From Rhopalosiphum padi (taxonomy: Eukaryota; Arthropoda; Insecta; Hemiptera; Aphididae), in NCBI RefSeq assembly GCF_020882245.1, contig NC_083598.1:31409858-31473857 (forward strand): DNA of 64,000 nucleotides, in the 5' to 3' direction. Position 1 is the stretch's first letter. Every line of letters begins with the position of its first letter. Below, piece after piece: positions 1-12,900 of this stretch. The translations under genes and the position numbers were made by a program. The notes beneath the pieces are model-generated. The model ran no database searches. It was not told the origin of the DNA and saw nothing but the letters and a program-made list of their open reading frames with translations.

Positions 1-1262
1 TAGAGTTTTTGACACGACCCAGCACATAAATCGCATGAATATCATATTATAGGAGTTGGGTGACGTTAAGTTATCGGAGGAAACATGTGTAATATACATG
101 TCAAATTTTGAAATCAACCGTTGTAAACTTCACCAACAGTGATATACAAATATGGGCCTTGGTCGTAAAACGCTGTATCCAATCGTCCGAGCGTTTACGA
201 GCATAATAAATTATCGTTTTTTTTTTTTTTTTGATTTTTTTCAAAACCGTAAAGCATATTTTACAACTATTGATCGCGAAATATATCAAAATAATATGGA
301 CGTTTATTTGTTTCGATAGTCGCATTGAACGTCAATATATCTATAATATTATACTGAATCAGCCACGTAATAAACAATATCCACGTATATATATATTATA
401 CAAAAAGATTTAAATTTAATTGACAAACTATTTATGATAATAATAATATTAATACACGCACGCAAACATTATTCACCCGCGATTTATTTTTTAATGTTTT
501 TTCTTTTTAAACGTATATATAAATGGTAATAATTTATAAAAACGCCAATAAATTACTTATATATATATATATATTATGTTTGTTACAGGTGTATAGCAGA
601 ACAATTTATTGGTCTAAACCGATCACTGGCCATTGTGTTTATGATGTTTATATCGAATAGAAAATTAAAAACTAATCGTGAATCAGATACAATATGATGT
701 TCATATTATATGTTAGTACTGTATAGTCTTGTGTAATTTGAAAAATTTCTATGAGGAAATTCACGGAGATTTTTAAAATAAAATAAATTAAAAGTACAAA
801 TTATACAAAATATAACATAAGATACATAACTTGTAGTTTATACAAATGTCATGAATTTAAATATGTATTTGGCAGAACGACATTCACCGTATATGGACTG
901 TATAATATGTAATATATATTCACATTTATCAATATTCAATAATGTACTTTTCATGCGAATATGATGAGAATATTAAAACACGTGTTTCTATGAGAAGTTG
1001 GTGACGACAAGGTGTATAATAGTAATAGTGTCCGTAATGTGAAAATTGTTATAACCGTGTTGAAAATTGACGTACAGTTGAATCACGTTAGTTAAGATAA
1101 AATCGAATTTGCGTCGTTCTGTCGATTTGTATACGACTCGAACAACACGTCATAATAATATAAGTTTGTGGTTGACGAATTCGACTCTATGTAATTTAAA
1201 CTTTGAGACGTATTCGATGTGTGGTTGTCATGAACTATAATATATACCTATTATACATATTG
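1..1262. other. AT-rich non-coding stretch
   Basis: AT-rich sequence with a T run near 215-232 and short TA tracts near 560-575. Open frames on both strands are short and low in complexity. I see no gene, RNA or mobile-element signature here. Confidence 0.5.
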
Positions 1263-1263
1263 G

Positions 1264-1690
1264 CTAATAGAGAATAACGCGCGTATTATACGTTTCAACG
1301 GACGACGAAAAGACAATACATATTTTGTGGTTGGCTGTACTTGTCCGGCCAGAGTCCAACGAACGTTTAAAATTTAATTTTTTCTCTTCTCCGTTTCTTT
1401 TTGCCCAGATATACCGTGTTTTTAATCCGAACCCCGCCGCTCGACCATATCGTTTATCAGTGTTCGTGACAAAAGCATTGTTTTCCCGTCCGGTGGTGAC
1501 GGTTCGCGAAAAGGGGTGCAGTTGCCAAATCGCTATACAAAAGTCTAACATCGCGAGCAACGGCGGAAACTTCATTTTAACCTATGGAGTCCACCCGCCG
1601 CAAGACCACAATAATTATCTGAACGTTTTCAATTTTGACGTTTACGAGCAGTTAATTACGAGCGCCCGAGATATCACACGAATATAATAC
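1264..1690. other. block open on both strands, function unknown
   Basis: A more balanced-composition block inside AT-rich DNA. A plus-strand frame (1325-1687, about 120 codons) and a minus-strand frame (1264-1575, about 103 codons) overlap almost completely. Neither begins at a convincing ATG, and neither product shows a domain, signal peptide or repeat I recognise. Frames open on both strands are a common chance result where GC content rises, so I do not call a gene. It could be a conserved non-coding segment or an old exon. It is followed directly by a TA dinucleotide tract at about 1693-1720. Confidence 0.2.
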
Positions 1691-2800
1691 ATTATATATA
1701 TATATATTATATATATAATCTTTGTTTAGATTCAAAGCCACATTTGAAAGTCAAGTAAAGAAAACCTCATTTTTAATTTAATTTTTTTTTCACCACCGTC
1801 TAAATCTATACGGTACATGCGAAGGATTTGTTTTGTCGAATCATTGTACCGACGAAACTATATAACATCGCAAAGAGATCACCTTTGTGATTTATTATCC
1901 AAATATTATACACATATTTACATAGTGATTCGTCAAGCATGCTATCCCTATTTTTTTTTTTTTAAATAACATGTTTATTCAAATTTTGAACTTTTAAATT
2001 TTGAATACATTATTAAGATCATATTTTCATTTTCATGATGTATTCTGTAATACTCATTTGAATTTTCTGTAGCGAAATAAACTTCAATATTTTCATGTAA
2101 TAATAATAGGATAATAGTCATTAAAAATTGTTTTCAAAAATTAAAAAATAAAATACTAGATTTAGTATTTATTATATTTGAATAATTTGTACAAATTATA
2201 TTTATAAATGAAATATTTATACATATAATATTGATATCAATTTTATAGATTAATATTACCTAATTGATAAAATTTTTAAATTACTTAGCCCTCTTATCTT
2301 TAAAGTTTAGACCTGTTATCATGGATTTATCATCTATTATTGACTTGTTATAATTAATACACAAAATTGAATAACTCAAAAACTACTTTTTATTTTGGTA
2401 TATTGTATTTAAAAAAAAATAATTATTCCATAAATAATTTATAGTAGAAACAGGTGGAGGTTTTTATTTTAAAAATAGAAGTTTGTATTTTAAAAGGTTA
2501 CTAATCAGTAATCTCAAGAATTTGAAAATATGATTTTTAATTATTTTTAAAAGTTTAAAATAACTCGATTATTAAATAAAAAACGGGGTTTGCTTGCTAA
2601 ATGCAAGGTTGGGAGGTGAAGTGTTTCAGTGAAACGTCCGGAAGACCAGTACAACAATTAAATTATGTAAAAAAGACAGTCGAGTATTTGGAAAACCGAA
2701 CGATAACAAACAGATACAAAAACAATATGATAATAATAATATCTTGTATATTGCAACGTGACCACGCTGATAGTTTTGATTGGTAATAAATCTCGAGCTA
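1691..2800. other. AT-rich stretch
   Basis: Low-complexity AT-rich DNA. A plus-strand frame at 2601-2786 (about 61 codons, ATG start) has ordinary amino-acid composition but no recognisable domain. Otherwise nothing was recognised. Confidence 0.4.
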
Positions 2801-2809
2801 TTAAAATGT

Positions 2810-5060
2810 ACAATTATTTACTTTGAACTTGGAAGTGTCCATTGACGTTCGCCCACGCGGATTCCTAAAAGCCGCAAATAGGTGTGTGCGAACATAATAA
2901 CTGCACGTCATGTACACGCTATGACGTTTTACTGCTAACCACGTGGCTTAGGTAAAACAGTGTAAGTCTCTCTCTCCGTCCTTTCTCGCGATATGATCGG
3001 GAAATTTCGCGGCACGCTTTCCTTTCATTCTTCAACATCGTCCGTGCTAATAATAATGTTCACAATACAATGTGCCAAAATGTCATGATCGTACAGTTGC
3101 TATTATTATCATAAACTACAGTTTGTTTACGTTATACCGTTCGTATTTATAAATACTCGATCAGACATTGTTAACCTTTATACCTGTTATTGAAATCAAA
3201 TAGAGAAAATATTGTTATCGATTCAAATAACTATAACACTATAGTATTACGTATAATGTTAGTTCACTATAACGGCGAAAAATAAAAAACAATCAAGTCG
3301 TTACTGGAATCTGACTAATGATCGATCGATGTAAATTTCGTCGTGTTTATAATGACGATTAATAGGAAGATTTTGCAGACATTAAATCCCATAAACACTA
3401 TATTATATCTGATAATAAAATATATTTATGTTTGATTATTTAATTTTCTATTTATACATTGTGAGTCTAACGTAAAATGAGCGACGATTGTTGTTTAGAT
3501 ATTCATTTCTAATTTTAAAACGACAATATAATAATCGTTAAATAATATTATAACGGCATTAGAACTCTGAAGCATGTGAAAAATATGAAAGGAAAAAATT
3601 TGTATTTCACTGTCGTTGTCCTGAAAAAAGCCATGACTGACTTGGATGTCTGTCGAACGTATCGAAACAAAAATGTGCAAACGCCACAAATTTTGAGCCT
3701 CGGAAACAATGACCATGAACTCATAAACAATCTCGGCGTGGTTACGAATCGGATGTGTAATATAATCGCGGTCGAATAAATACCACAACGGTCCACGTGT
3801 CGGATAAGAAATTTAGACTCGCACTTCTGGCGCGCTCCGTTACGGCCAACGGGGTGCACTGCGGAAACGCGTTAATCCCGCACGCGTGTTAGTATTGAAA
3901 CGATATTATATAATTATGTATATATCAAATTTATTATATGTTTTATCGAGCACGTTTGAATTTTAAAATATTTTTTCGTTTACGCGAGTCTCGCAATATT
4001 GCTTGGTGGCATATTTTAAACACACGCGCCACTATATATTATAATGGAACATGGTAGCACACGCGAACCTAAAATATAATACATATATGTATATCGATAT
4101 GCACGTGTATACTTCCGCCATATATATAAAACATACAATAATATACATGTATATACATATGCGTATATTGTATACAGTGCGATTTGCGAGACGGCCGTTT
4201 TAGAAAGCTTACATTTGTAATATGTCTGTACGCATTACATTTAATGTTTATTAGCTCGTTTTTTTATTTATTCGGTCTTTAATAAAAATGTACACACACA
4301 CATACACACACACGTGTATATATATTTTTTTTTCATTCTGCGCGCGAGCCCAGATTCCGTATATTATTGTATTATATGTTCTACGGCCGTCAGGGTTTTT
4401 TTGTTGCCCTGATCGCGTTCTCCGAGTTCATTGATGTGATGTAATTCAAAACATATGTTCACGATGCGAACCAGTGCAGCAACGGATACGTATAGTGAAA
4501 TGCAACAATACGAAGACGTTATAATATATTTGCTCGACGACATATAATTTGAACATAATATATTTCGTTTGTGAGTGGCAAACCGGAAAGCAAAACATTC
4601 GTACACGGTCAGTGTACAAAATACTTTTCGATTACCTAAATAGTTATAACAAAATTTGATCACTGCAACCTAAGTTTGAAAAATTAACGGTATCTATATG
4701 ATAGTTTAATTAATTCCCGAAAGGCGAACTTGTCTTTTAGTTTTTCAAAAATGTACTTACCACTTTCGTAAATAAACAATTTTCAACCAAAATAATAATA
4801 ATATTAAATGTCAATAGTTTACTTACTACTATGAGTAAAATATATACGACCGATTTATTGAGTCGAAAATCAAACGGTAGTTTCAGTGACGCATAGCTGT
4901 AGTCATGTATATTACTAATACTCGTAATACAGGCGAACGACGATTACGCACCGTTTAGTTTTTAATATAAAAAAAAAAAGATGATCGATTTAGTTCGGAG
5001 TTTGGACAAAACAGCAACATTATACAACGACATTAATTCATAGGAATAAAGTCATATTAA
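2810..5060. other. mixed non-coding DNA with small GC-richer patches
   Basis: Patches with higher GC and CpG lie at about 2815-3060 and 3540-3900, separated by AT-rich DNA. The patch at 3495-3860 has overlapping minus- and plus-strand frames of about 67-103 codons with no recognisable product. A CA repeat lies at 4292-4313. I see no gene that I can defend. Confidence 0.35.
4292..4313. repeat. (AC)n microsatellite
   Basis: AC dinucleotide repeat with one T interruption, read directly from the sequence. Confidence 0.9.
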
Positions 5061-5741
5061 TTGTTGCCTAACTGCAGCTATAATAACGTCCTAAATATCT
5101 AAAGTGTTGTCGTCGTCCGGTCGTCGTCATCATCATCATTGTTGTTGTTTTATCGTTATTGAACAGCGTCCATTGCGCGTATTATCGTGGCAATGGTAAG
5201 GTTATATATATAGTCCGACGGGCCGATATTAATTTCCTCAGAAGCTGTCGTTCGCTGCGAACACACCGGCGGGTAGACCTTAAGTTTTTAAAAGGCGATT
5301 CGGGTTAACGACGGGTCCGCAAGGCCGCTGTCGGCGCCGCATGGGGGGCATCGGTCCATAATACTATACACGGAATTAAAGATAATGGCACGTAATAAGC
5401 TTTGAAAGGATTCAATTAAGAGACGGGCGGCGGTCCATTAGCAATGGGATCGCAGCGGAAAATACGTTGACAGACGTTGGGCTTAATAATAATAAAAACA
5501 CGCGGGACGGGGAAAAAAAATACTAATAACAATATACGGAGGACAGGGAAGCATCGTGGGCCCGTGATGAGAAGGGAAATTACTGCGGGGGCGGCGGCAG
5601 TAGCCCGGTATAGTTATAATAATCGCTGTAATCGCAATAATATATTATTATTATTAGGTCGCCTTGGTCGGGTTAAGTGCGTCGGCGGGGCTCTCTCCTC
5701 GCCGCGGGGACAGCTGAGTGACGGACGGCCGTATAAACGCG

Positions 5742-5767
5742 ATAATAATAATAATAATAATAATAAT
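5742..5767. repeat. (ATA)n microsatellite
   Basis: Uninterrupted ATA/AAT trinucleotide repeat of about 26 nt. Confidence 0.92.
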
Positions 5768-5838
5768 TGGCAACGGTCCCGCTGAGTGACGAGTGGCCAA
5801 CCGTTACGCCGAAGCGCATTTTTTCAATGTACGCGCGA

Positions 5839-5839
5839 G

Positions 5840-5865
<26 letters not shown>
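5839..5865. repeat. (TA)n microsatellite
   Basis: Uninterrupted TA repeat followed by a run of A. Confidence 0.92.
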
Positions 5866-5870
<5 letters not shown>

Positions 5871-5940
5871 AAAGGTCTGAGCTTTGGTCCCGCTGTGATA
5901 CCGCTCCGCTCCGGCTGTGTGTAAACTGGACCGACGTTGC

Positions 5941-7500
5941 AATATCCTCGACGGAAAGGAGAAATATGCTTACCGAGCCCTTAGAGAAAAATATATTATC
6001 CTGAAAACACTTGCACATAATATACAGCTCACGTTACATAACAGACTAACATGTTTAAATCATTATGGGGTTTTTTTTTTTTTATTATTTGTTTTTCGAG
6101 GACGTTCTATAGGACTCAGGTTAGTGATTCTAAACCCTTTTAAAACTGTGAATAGATATTCAATAATTTTTTTGTGGCACATACATATTATTAAATGTAG
6201 AGTGACCTCCTGGTGGCGAATTCGCTACCTTAGACTATTTTTTAGTAACATGTCGTGTGTCTTATCTAGCTACAGGTAGTTAAAATTTATCACCACATTT
6301 CACGCTTTGATATTACGTTATTCATATATGATACTAAAATCGATTATAACATAAATATATTATACAGAATATTAATAACTGTATTTTATCAGAATCGTTT
6401 TTTTATACCAAAGTGTATAAATAAAATTGTACTTTTAAATAGTTGTATAACAATTATAAAACACTAAAAATGTATAAAAATTAAATACTTATAAGTTATA
6501 AGTAATATATTTCTTATTTTAGTTATAATAGGTGTCTTTATTTAATAAAAATAAGTGAAACACGGAGAGTAGTAGTTATTAACACTTAGTACTTACTATA
6601 TTTTGCACGAGTGAGACATACAATTTTTTTATTAATGCGTTTTTGTAAGAAGAAATACCACCTATTATAGTCTTTTTAAATTTACTGCAGATCAATAAAA
6701 TTTATTTTTGTGTATATATGGCTATATGGTAATCGTGTCTCTAATATAATTGATAATATACAATTTTATCAAAATGTGATTTAGGTGTTGTCTTTTAAGC
6801 GACATTATTGTACATATTTTTATATTCTTTATAATGACACGTACAAAAAGCGTTTACATTACAATGGCCTATATACGTGTATTTATAATTAACAACGTGT
6901 TAATCTAAAGATTATAATATTTAATACTAGATGAAACAATTGAAGAGATCATCGATATGATAAACAAATCAATTTAATGTTTAAAAAAAAATACGAATGG
7001 AGTTTATCTATAGTTTGATAAACTATAGATCCCGATTGTTTGACATTCGTTGACTTACGTTGATATTGACGAACTTGTCATTTTTAAATTGTATAGATCT
7101 TCTTTGATGTGTATAATTTGTTCTTAAAATATCTTAAATACATGATGAAAAATTCAGAAATAAGCAGTATTAACATCACCACAATAATGTACATTGGTCT
7201 GCGTGAAACTTTTCAATCACTCCTCATTGTTGATTGACCCTAAAAAACACAATTATATTACTTATATAAATTAAAAATAAAACCTACTATTGTCTATTAG
7301 GGTTGAATCATTATTCATATTGTTCTCCCTTAATAATATTATTAATAAATTAGTCTGTGGTAAAAAAAAAACAAATAAAAACTAGGACGCAAAATAAAAA
7401 AGACAATGGCAATTATTATTTTCAGATAAACAATTTTAAAATATGTATATTGTTTAATATATATATGTGTGTATAATATAATTTTAAATTATAATCTATC
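5941..7500. other. AT-rich stretch
   Basis: AT-rich DNA with no recognisable gene. It contains one precise short inverted repeat at 7006-7030, listed separately. The plus-strand frame at 5917-6279 is low in complexity with a poly-F stretch and has no family signature. Confidence 0.45.
7006..7030. repeat. perfect 11-bp inverted repeat
   Basis: Arms atctatagttt and aaactatagat are exact reverse complements separated by only 3 nt (gat). The arms are AT-rich, so chance formation is plausible, but the match is perfect. Confidence 0.85.
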
Positions 7501-7757
7501 TTAAATCGTTTCCTATATACTTGACGGAAATTTTGTATCGTAATATCCGAACGAGAAATACTATTATTGTCGTCGCATGGACAATTTATACAGTAAACGG
7601 CAATCGTAGATGTAGGCTATTTTATGCGTATAAGAATCGATTTCATATTATAGGAATAGTGACTTATCGCGCCATACACATAATGATATACACCGACCGT
7701 CGTAAAATTCACGTCCCAGTCGGGCGACGACCTTTTACGAACCATATCGTTTGTTTT

Positions 7758-7762
<5 letters not shown>

Positions 7763-7795
<33 letters not shown>
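7763..7795. repeat. (TA)n microsatellite
   Basis: Long uninterrupted TA repeat of about 33 nt. Confidence 0.92.
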
Positions 7796-7801
<6 letters not shown>

Positions 7802-8011
7802 TGTATATATTGTATTCTTATACGAGGCCGTTACGCGACGACGACGACTGCCCTACTGCTCGGTGCGACGGGCAGCGACGTTATTTTCAACGAGTCGCCT
7901 TTTCATTTACGGGAAAAGTTTCGCCGAATAAAAACGCTCTCTCCAAAATAATAGCGCACTCGGTCCTATCGACGTGGTTCGGAATACGACATAGGCTAAA
8001 CCTTTTTGTAT

Positions 8012-8030
8012 ACACACACACACACACACA
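8012..8030. repeat. (AC)n microsatellite
   Basis: Uninterrupted AC repeat of about 19 nt, continued by degenerate TACA units. Confidence 0.9.
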
Positions 8031-8330
8031 TACATACACGTGTATAGTGACCATTTGCCAGGCGACGTTTTTGGGGCCAAATCGTCGAGTATGCTATTTT
8101 ATATATACCAGCACGTGCGATAAGAGAGTTGGTATAGGTATATAAGGCAGGTACGCGCAACACCGACGAAAATCCTTTTTCTTCGTCGTCCAATTCACTC
8201 CTCGCCGCTCCCTTTAATCGGATATTGTTATTACTAATCAATACACCTGATAGCTGCCGACCGACGATTTTTCCTCCACGTAAATAAGTACAAAATACCA
8301 ACACTCGTGTTATATATATATATAGCGGCA

Positions 8331-9930
8331 TTAAATTATCGTTGTTTCATAAAACAGAAATAAAAAATATGAGTATGCATATCTACATATGCTTGCGTAA
8401 TACTCGAGTCGAATATCTTGAAATGTTCACGATATTTCTGTTTTATTAAGTTACATTTAATAAGCTAAAATTGAACGTCGAATAATTTCGCGTTTATTGT
8501 CAAAAGCAGAGTATATACTCTCACTATATCCATACAGATATAAATTAAAAAAATATGTTTAATGGCTTTGGCGCTTTGATCACAATATTCTTATAACTTT
8601 ATGATGATGATTCTTTTGACCAAACAGCTCAAACTACCAAATGAATTGTGAATTATAAATAAAAAAATTGTAAAAAAATGTTGAATCAGTAAAATATCGT
8701 TAAAAATATATTTAGAATATAATATATTCTATATATTATATAAACATAGTAAATGATTTACTAAACTACAATAACATATATAAGTAAGTACATTATTTTA
8801 ATATTCAAATATTGTCATATAATATTTAAACATTTTAAACGAATGATATTGAATTACATAAGACATAGCTTATAAATATCAACTTATAATATGTGCTATT
8901 GTAGTATCGTATAGGTAATTATATACTAATAGCGGTTGTTTACCGTAGTAAATATAAGTGTAAGACATAGATAGTATAGATAACTAAAATGATACTATTA
9001 TATCTGTATAATATTATGTGAGTTTGTTTTAGAACAACTGTATCTCGTAAACTGTAATTATATTTACATATATAAGACGAAAAAAGACGAAAATGTAATG
9101 TAGTGTTTGACCGAAAACAACAAAACTTTCTTGAATTTTAACTGTAAATAAGTTTAATCCAGATTTATTCAATCTACAAACAAGAATTTTCCTAGTTTTT
9201 ATATGAAAATATATTATGTCATACGAATAAGACATCGAAATAAGTACACAGAGTAATTTATAATACTATATTCATTTAAATAACACGATGAGTGTTTTAC
9301 GTTAAAATATTGTTAAGTATCGAATGCATACCTATGTCCTATAAAATACAACAAATTATGTCTCAAAAATCATTTATAAATCTATACCTATTTGCGGAAA
9401 ATAAATATATTTAAATTTAAATCTCTTAAAGTAATCCATAAGAATAATTTATACTCTAATTATTTTTACTTATTAGTACCTGTAGCTATAAATTGATTTC
9501 AAAAATTAAAATTTATTTATTTAGTAAAAAATTGAACAAGTAGAACCAACTTTTATATGATCTAAATAAAAATTCTTACTAATTTTATTTTATTTCTAAA
9601 ATGTAGAATAGTTCATTATTATATAATTAATGTGTAAATAATAATAATAATAATAAAAATAATTAATTTTTTTTTTTTATACTATCTAGATTTATTTCGA
9701 TAAATTGAATTTATTTAGTTCTTTACTAACAGCTATTACTATTACAAATATCAACATTTTAACCTGTTCTAATTGGGTCAATATAATAAAATACCTAACT
9801 AGGTTTAGTATACATATATATTTTTTGAATATCTGTTAAAAAAATTGATTGGAAATAAAAATGTATAAAAAAAATAATTGCACACATTTTTTTAAATGTA
9901 TGACTTATACCTTTTTGGGAAATTAATATA
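8331..9930. other. AT-rich stretch
   Basis: AT-rich non-coding DNA with short simple repeats (AAT units near 9640-9656 and T runs). No gene recognised; the longest frame (9029-9235, minus) has no family features. Confidence 0.45.
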
Positions 9931-10745
9931 CATTTTAGATTCTGAACGGAGTGATGAATGTATTGATTTTACAATGATGTGTTTTTATTTTTATTTTTGT
10001 GTCTGTCATCACGTTTTGGAGTAGTAATAATGCTTTGATTTTTGACTTCAGCTCCCTTTGAGAAGGAAAATTCATTTAGTTGGTACTTTGGGGGGTAAAA
10101 AGTATAAAAAAATTTCAGTAGTTTTCAAAAGTGTCAGGAAAGACCCTGAAAAAATAACGGAAAAACGGGAATTTTTACGCATAACTACTTTTCAACAAAA
10201 TCAATTTTTTGATTTTGCTGTAACTCAAAAATGAATCATTGTAAATACTTAAAATTTTCACCAAATGTTTATATTATCGTTATCTATTTACGATTAAATT
10301 TTCAAAATATTTAGAATTTTTTTTAACTATTTATAAACCATTGAAATTTTCTAAATTTTTTTTCTTGAAATGACAATAAAAAAAATTTGGCTTTCCAAAA
10401 AATCTGAAAAATCAAAAAATTCAAAAAAATTGAATACAAAGTTTATTATAAGTTGTACTTATCGTAGTAAAAAAAAATCGAAAATCGTTAGTCACAATTT
10501 TTGTTTATAAGCATTTAAAGTTCAAATGTTTACGAAATATGTCAAAATCGCGAAAATTTGAAAGGAATTTTGAAGTTGAAAATTCATAAGATGCTTGTGA
10601 TTTATACCTCAGGTTAAAAAACCCAATAGGTTTTCCATAAGTTTTCCTTCAAATAACTGTAAAAAAGAACTCCAGCGTCAATATAGAAAACATTTTGTGA
10701 GCGTATGAAATTTAATTATTTACGAAATCACGTAAAATAACGATA
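9930..10745. mobile_element. high-copy aphid interspersed repeat (approximate ends)
   Basis: The text from about 'attctgaacggagtgatgaa' through the 'gctgtaactcaaaaatgaat' section to 'ctccagcgtcaatatagaa' matches, from memory, a very abundant interspersed repeat seen throughout aphid assemblies. It has no open frame of useful length and no terminal inverted repeats that I can see, so it is a non-autonomous or non-coding element, perhaps a DNA-transposon derivative. The sequence is more homogeneous and richer in A and T runs than its flanks. The boundaries are judged by eye: the left end lies near 9930 and the right end near 10745 or slightly beyond. A search of an aphid repeat library would settle class and ends. 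Confidence 0.6.
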
Positions 10746-11241
10746 TATTACAAATTAAATATAGGTAATTATATATTATATGCTAGATTGACCTAGACTG
10801 ACAAAATCGTTTTTCGTATACAATTATACCTGTCATTGCATTCAAATTAAACACATCCATTATAGTGACCTACTCTTCATCTCTACTATATACTATACAG
10901 CAGAACAACACCCACTTGCCCATCCTCTTTTTTATTGAAAACTATTGAACACGACTTGTTTAAATGATAAATATATTCACCACGGAAATACATGTCATAT
11001 TATGGTGAAATAAGACATTTTGGGACACATTGTGTTTGTTTATATTAGCCACCAGCGACGATGAAGCTTAAGAAGAATAAATTCCATTAAAACTATGCAC
11101 ACATTACAAAAAATGCACTACAATGTTCGTTGTTATTTATTGCATGTGCCTATATAAACATGTTTAATTTAAAATATAATATACCTTCGGCGACTCGAAA
11201 TCGACGAGTAAACGCATAATCTTATTTACTCTTCTCGTCGT
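10746..11241. other. AT-rich stretch ending in a small hairpin
   Basis: No gene seen. At 11202-11240, gagtaaa (11206-11212) pairs with tttactc (11225-11231), and cgacgag (11202-11208) can pair with ctcgtcg (11234-11240) as an alternative. This gives a compact stem-loop just before the next GC-rich block. Confidence 0.4.
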
Positions 11242-11392
11242 GTGTGGATTACAAGTGTGATGTTTGCGAAACCCCTACCTACCTACCTACAACTGTCCGA
11301 CCGACCGATAAAACACATAATATTATGTATATGTACATGTACTGGAGTTTCACAAATCACGGGCCGAGAGTTTTTTTTCGGTTTTAATTCAG

Positions 11393-11489
11393 TTGGATTT
11401 CGAGTTTGGATGTACAGTACGGTGGCGCTATAGTCGTGTTTACCTCCTGGCTACGGTGTCGACGGAAGAGATCCGCCGTACAAGAAACG
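11393..11489 (+). repeat. dispersed paired element, copy 1, with CTCF-type core
   Basis: About 97 bp that aligns with 40853-40952 in the same orientation. The shared blocks are TTG-ATTTCG-G at the left, TACGG(T/G)GGCGCTAT in the middle and CGGTG..GACGGAAGAG at the right. The core GGTGGCGCTA (11421-11430) fits the GRKGGCRSYV part of the known CTCF consensus. In the plus frame both copies read YGGAIV followed by RKR; in the minus frame both read LFR followed by TIAPPY, and the copies differ by one codon in spacing. It may be a CTCF-like site, a duplicated regulatory element, a transposon piece or a decayed exon; I cannot choose. Confidence 0.5.
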
Positions 11490-11732
11490 AGGGCGTCGCG
11501 GCGGGGTTGGTTCGGGTTTATGAAGTGGGGTGGCGGCGGCGGACCGGACGGAGAGCAGGAAGTCAGACACTTAAATACCGAGATTAAATTCGATTGGTAC
11601 ACAACACGTCTTGTATGTATGTTCAAATAATTAAAACTATATATACGCGCGGACTGATCAGTTTAATGTTGCGGATTGTTTGCACGCGCGACGGCGGTGC
11701 AGAATGAGAGTAAACGGTAAACCGACTGTCTA

Positions 11733-11755
11733 TGTGTGTGTGTGTGTGTGTGTGT
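11733..11755. repeat. (GT)n microsatellite
   Basis: Uninterrupted GT repeat of about 23 nt, followed by a GA-rich purine tract to about 11830. Confidence 0.92.
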
Positions 11756-12366
11756 AGAGAGAAACGTATAAATGGAGACAGAGAGAGAATGACTGAGCGA
11801 GCGCGAGTGCGGGAGAGAGGACGACGAAACGGACGTACGGTGGGCGGGGAGGAGAAACAAATGGGTTTGAGTTATTGGAGAGAACGCGGCGGTGGTGGCG
11901 GCAGCAGCCGGGCGGGACGTTTCGTAAACGCGCAGTTGACTCATAAGATAATGCCAATAAATTTAATGATAAACCTTATTTAAGGGGACAGTTTCGCTTC
12001 CATTACAAACAAACGCCCTTACGTGCCACCAGCCGCCCGAAAGCAATAACCAAATACGGTTTATACGCGTATAGTTGTCCTACCCCGCGTGTCCCCGCTG
12101 TCCTAACGGCCTCCGCCGCCGCCCCCGCCGCCGATCACCCACCCGTCTCGGCCGCCTACACCCCTTCGCTTGCAGCCACCACACACACACACGCGCACCC
12201 CCGATCGTCGTCTGTTCATCGTTTTCCGACTTTGTCGTCCCGTTCCTCCGTAAGCTTCGCGGCTCGAGGGTTGAGGGGTGGGTGCAGGTTATCCTCCATA
12301 AAATTGACCGTTTCATTATAAACGTGACCTGATTGTAACCGCCTTGTACCCGAAGGGAATCCACAT

Positions 12367-12390
12367 ATTATTATTATTATTATTATTATT
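12367..12390. repeat. (ATT)n microsatellite
   Basis: Uninterrupted ATT repeat of 8 units. Confidence 0.92.
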
Positions 12391-12900
12391 GTATGGGACA
12401 GAAGAGTAAAGGAAAAAAATAAAAATATCGCCTCGGGGTAGTTCATAATCGAATTTACCGGTATTTCCTGCGCGTATGCGTATATATATACATTATATGT
12501 ACTTTCCGCCCAACGCCGCACCCGATCCGTCCCGTCGGCTTCGCGTACATTACAATAAACACTTGTGTTTATAATATTATTATTATGATTGTATACGCCG
12601 CGCTCAAATCGGATTTAGACCGTACGCGGCGGTGTTTACGCATATATGGTATTATTATGTTGTACGGAATCGTAAACAACGACGACGTGGTGTAAACCGA
12701 AAAAAAAAATCCCGAAATAAAACGCGCGCGTACGATTTTCGGGTCTCGACGACTATACACGTGCACGGTATACATACTTGAGCAGTTGAGTGGAAAACAT
12801 TTCTGAAGATTCGGTCGGTTGGCCGGTGACGCCACAAATCGACGATCATTGTGTTTATCTCCCGATTTTTGGCGGTAATGGTTCGATTTTACCAAAATGT

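Larger units (their letters stand above)
5100..5940. other. GC-rich block A, candidate regulatory DNA
   Basis: A CpG-containing block. The part at about 5215-5470 is complex, non-repetitive sequence with several ATTA/TTAAT homeodomain-type cores and no usable open frame. It then grades into an ATA trinucleotide repeat (5742-5767) and a TA repeat (5839-5865). Open frames at 5477-5785 (+) and 5673-5942 (-) are extended by these repeats and look spurious. Candidate enhancer or promoter-proximal DNA; conservation is not shown. Confidence 0.3.
7501..8330. other. GC-richer block with TA and CA repeats
   Basis: Moderately GC-rich sequence with CpG, a TA repeat at 7763-7795 and a CA repeat at 8012-8030. 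Frames at 7521-7931 (+), 7801-8145 (+) and 7996-8331 (-) run through the dinucleotide repeats (Y/I and T/H or V/C runs) and are not credible genes. Confidence 0.35.
11242..12900. other. GC-rich block B, candidate regulatory DNA
   Basis: A large CpG-containing block. It holds the first copy of a dispersed pair (11393-11489), a GT repeat (11733-11755), an AT-rich core near 11940-11985 with clustered TAAT/TTTAATGA homeodomain-type sites, a proline/arginine-codon-rich segment (12075-12180) and an ATT repeat (12367-12390). Many frames of 60-108 codons overlap on both strands; most run into repeats and none shows a known domain. It reads like regulatory DNA or an untranslated first exon rather than coding sequence. 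Confidence 0.3.

Noticed and set aside
11406..11630. 74-codon frame at copy 1 of the paired element as a stand-alone gene
   Set aside because: Similarity to the frame at copy 2 is limited to two short blocks; the rest of both frames is unrelated, so a gene call is not justified.
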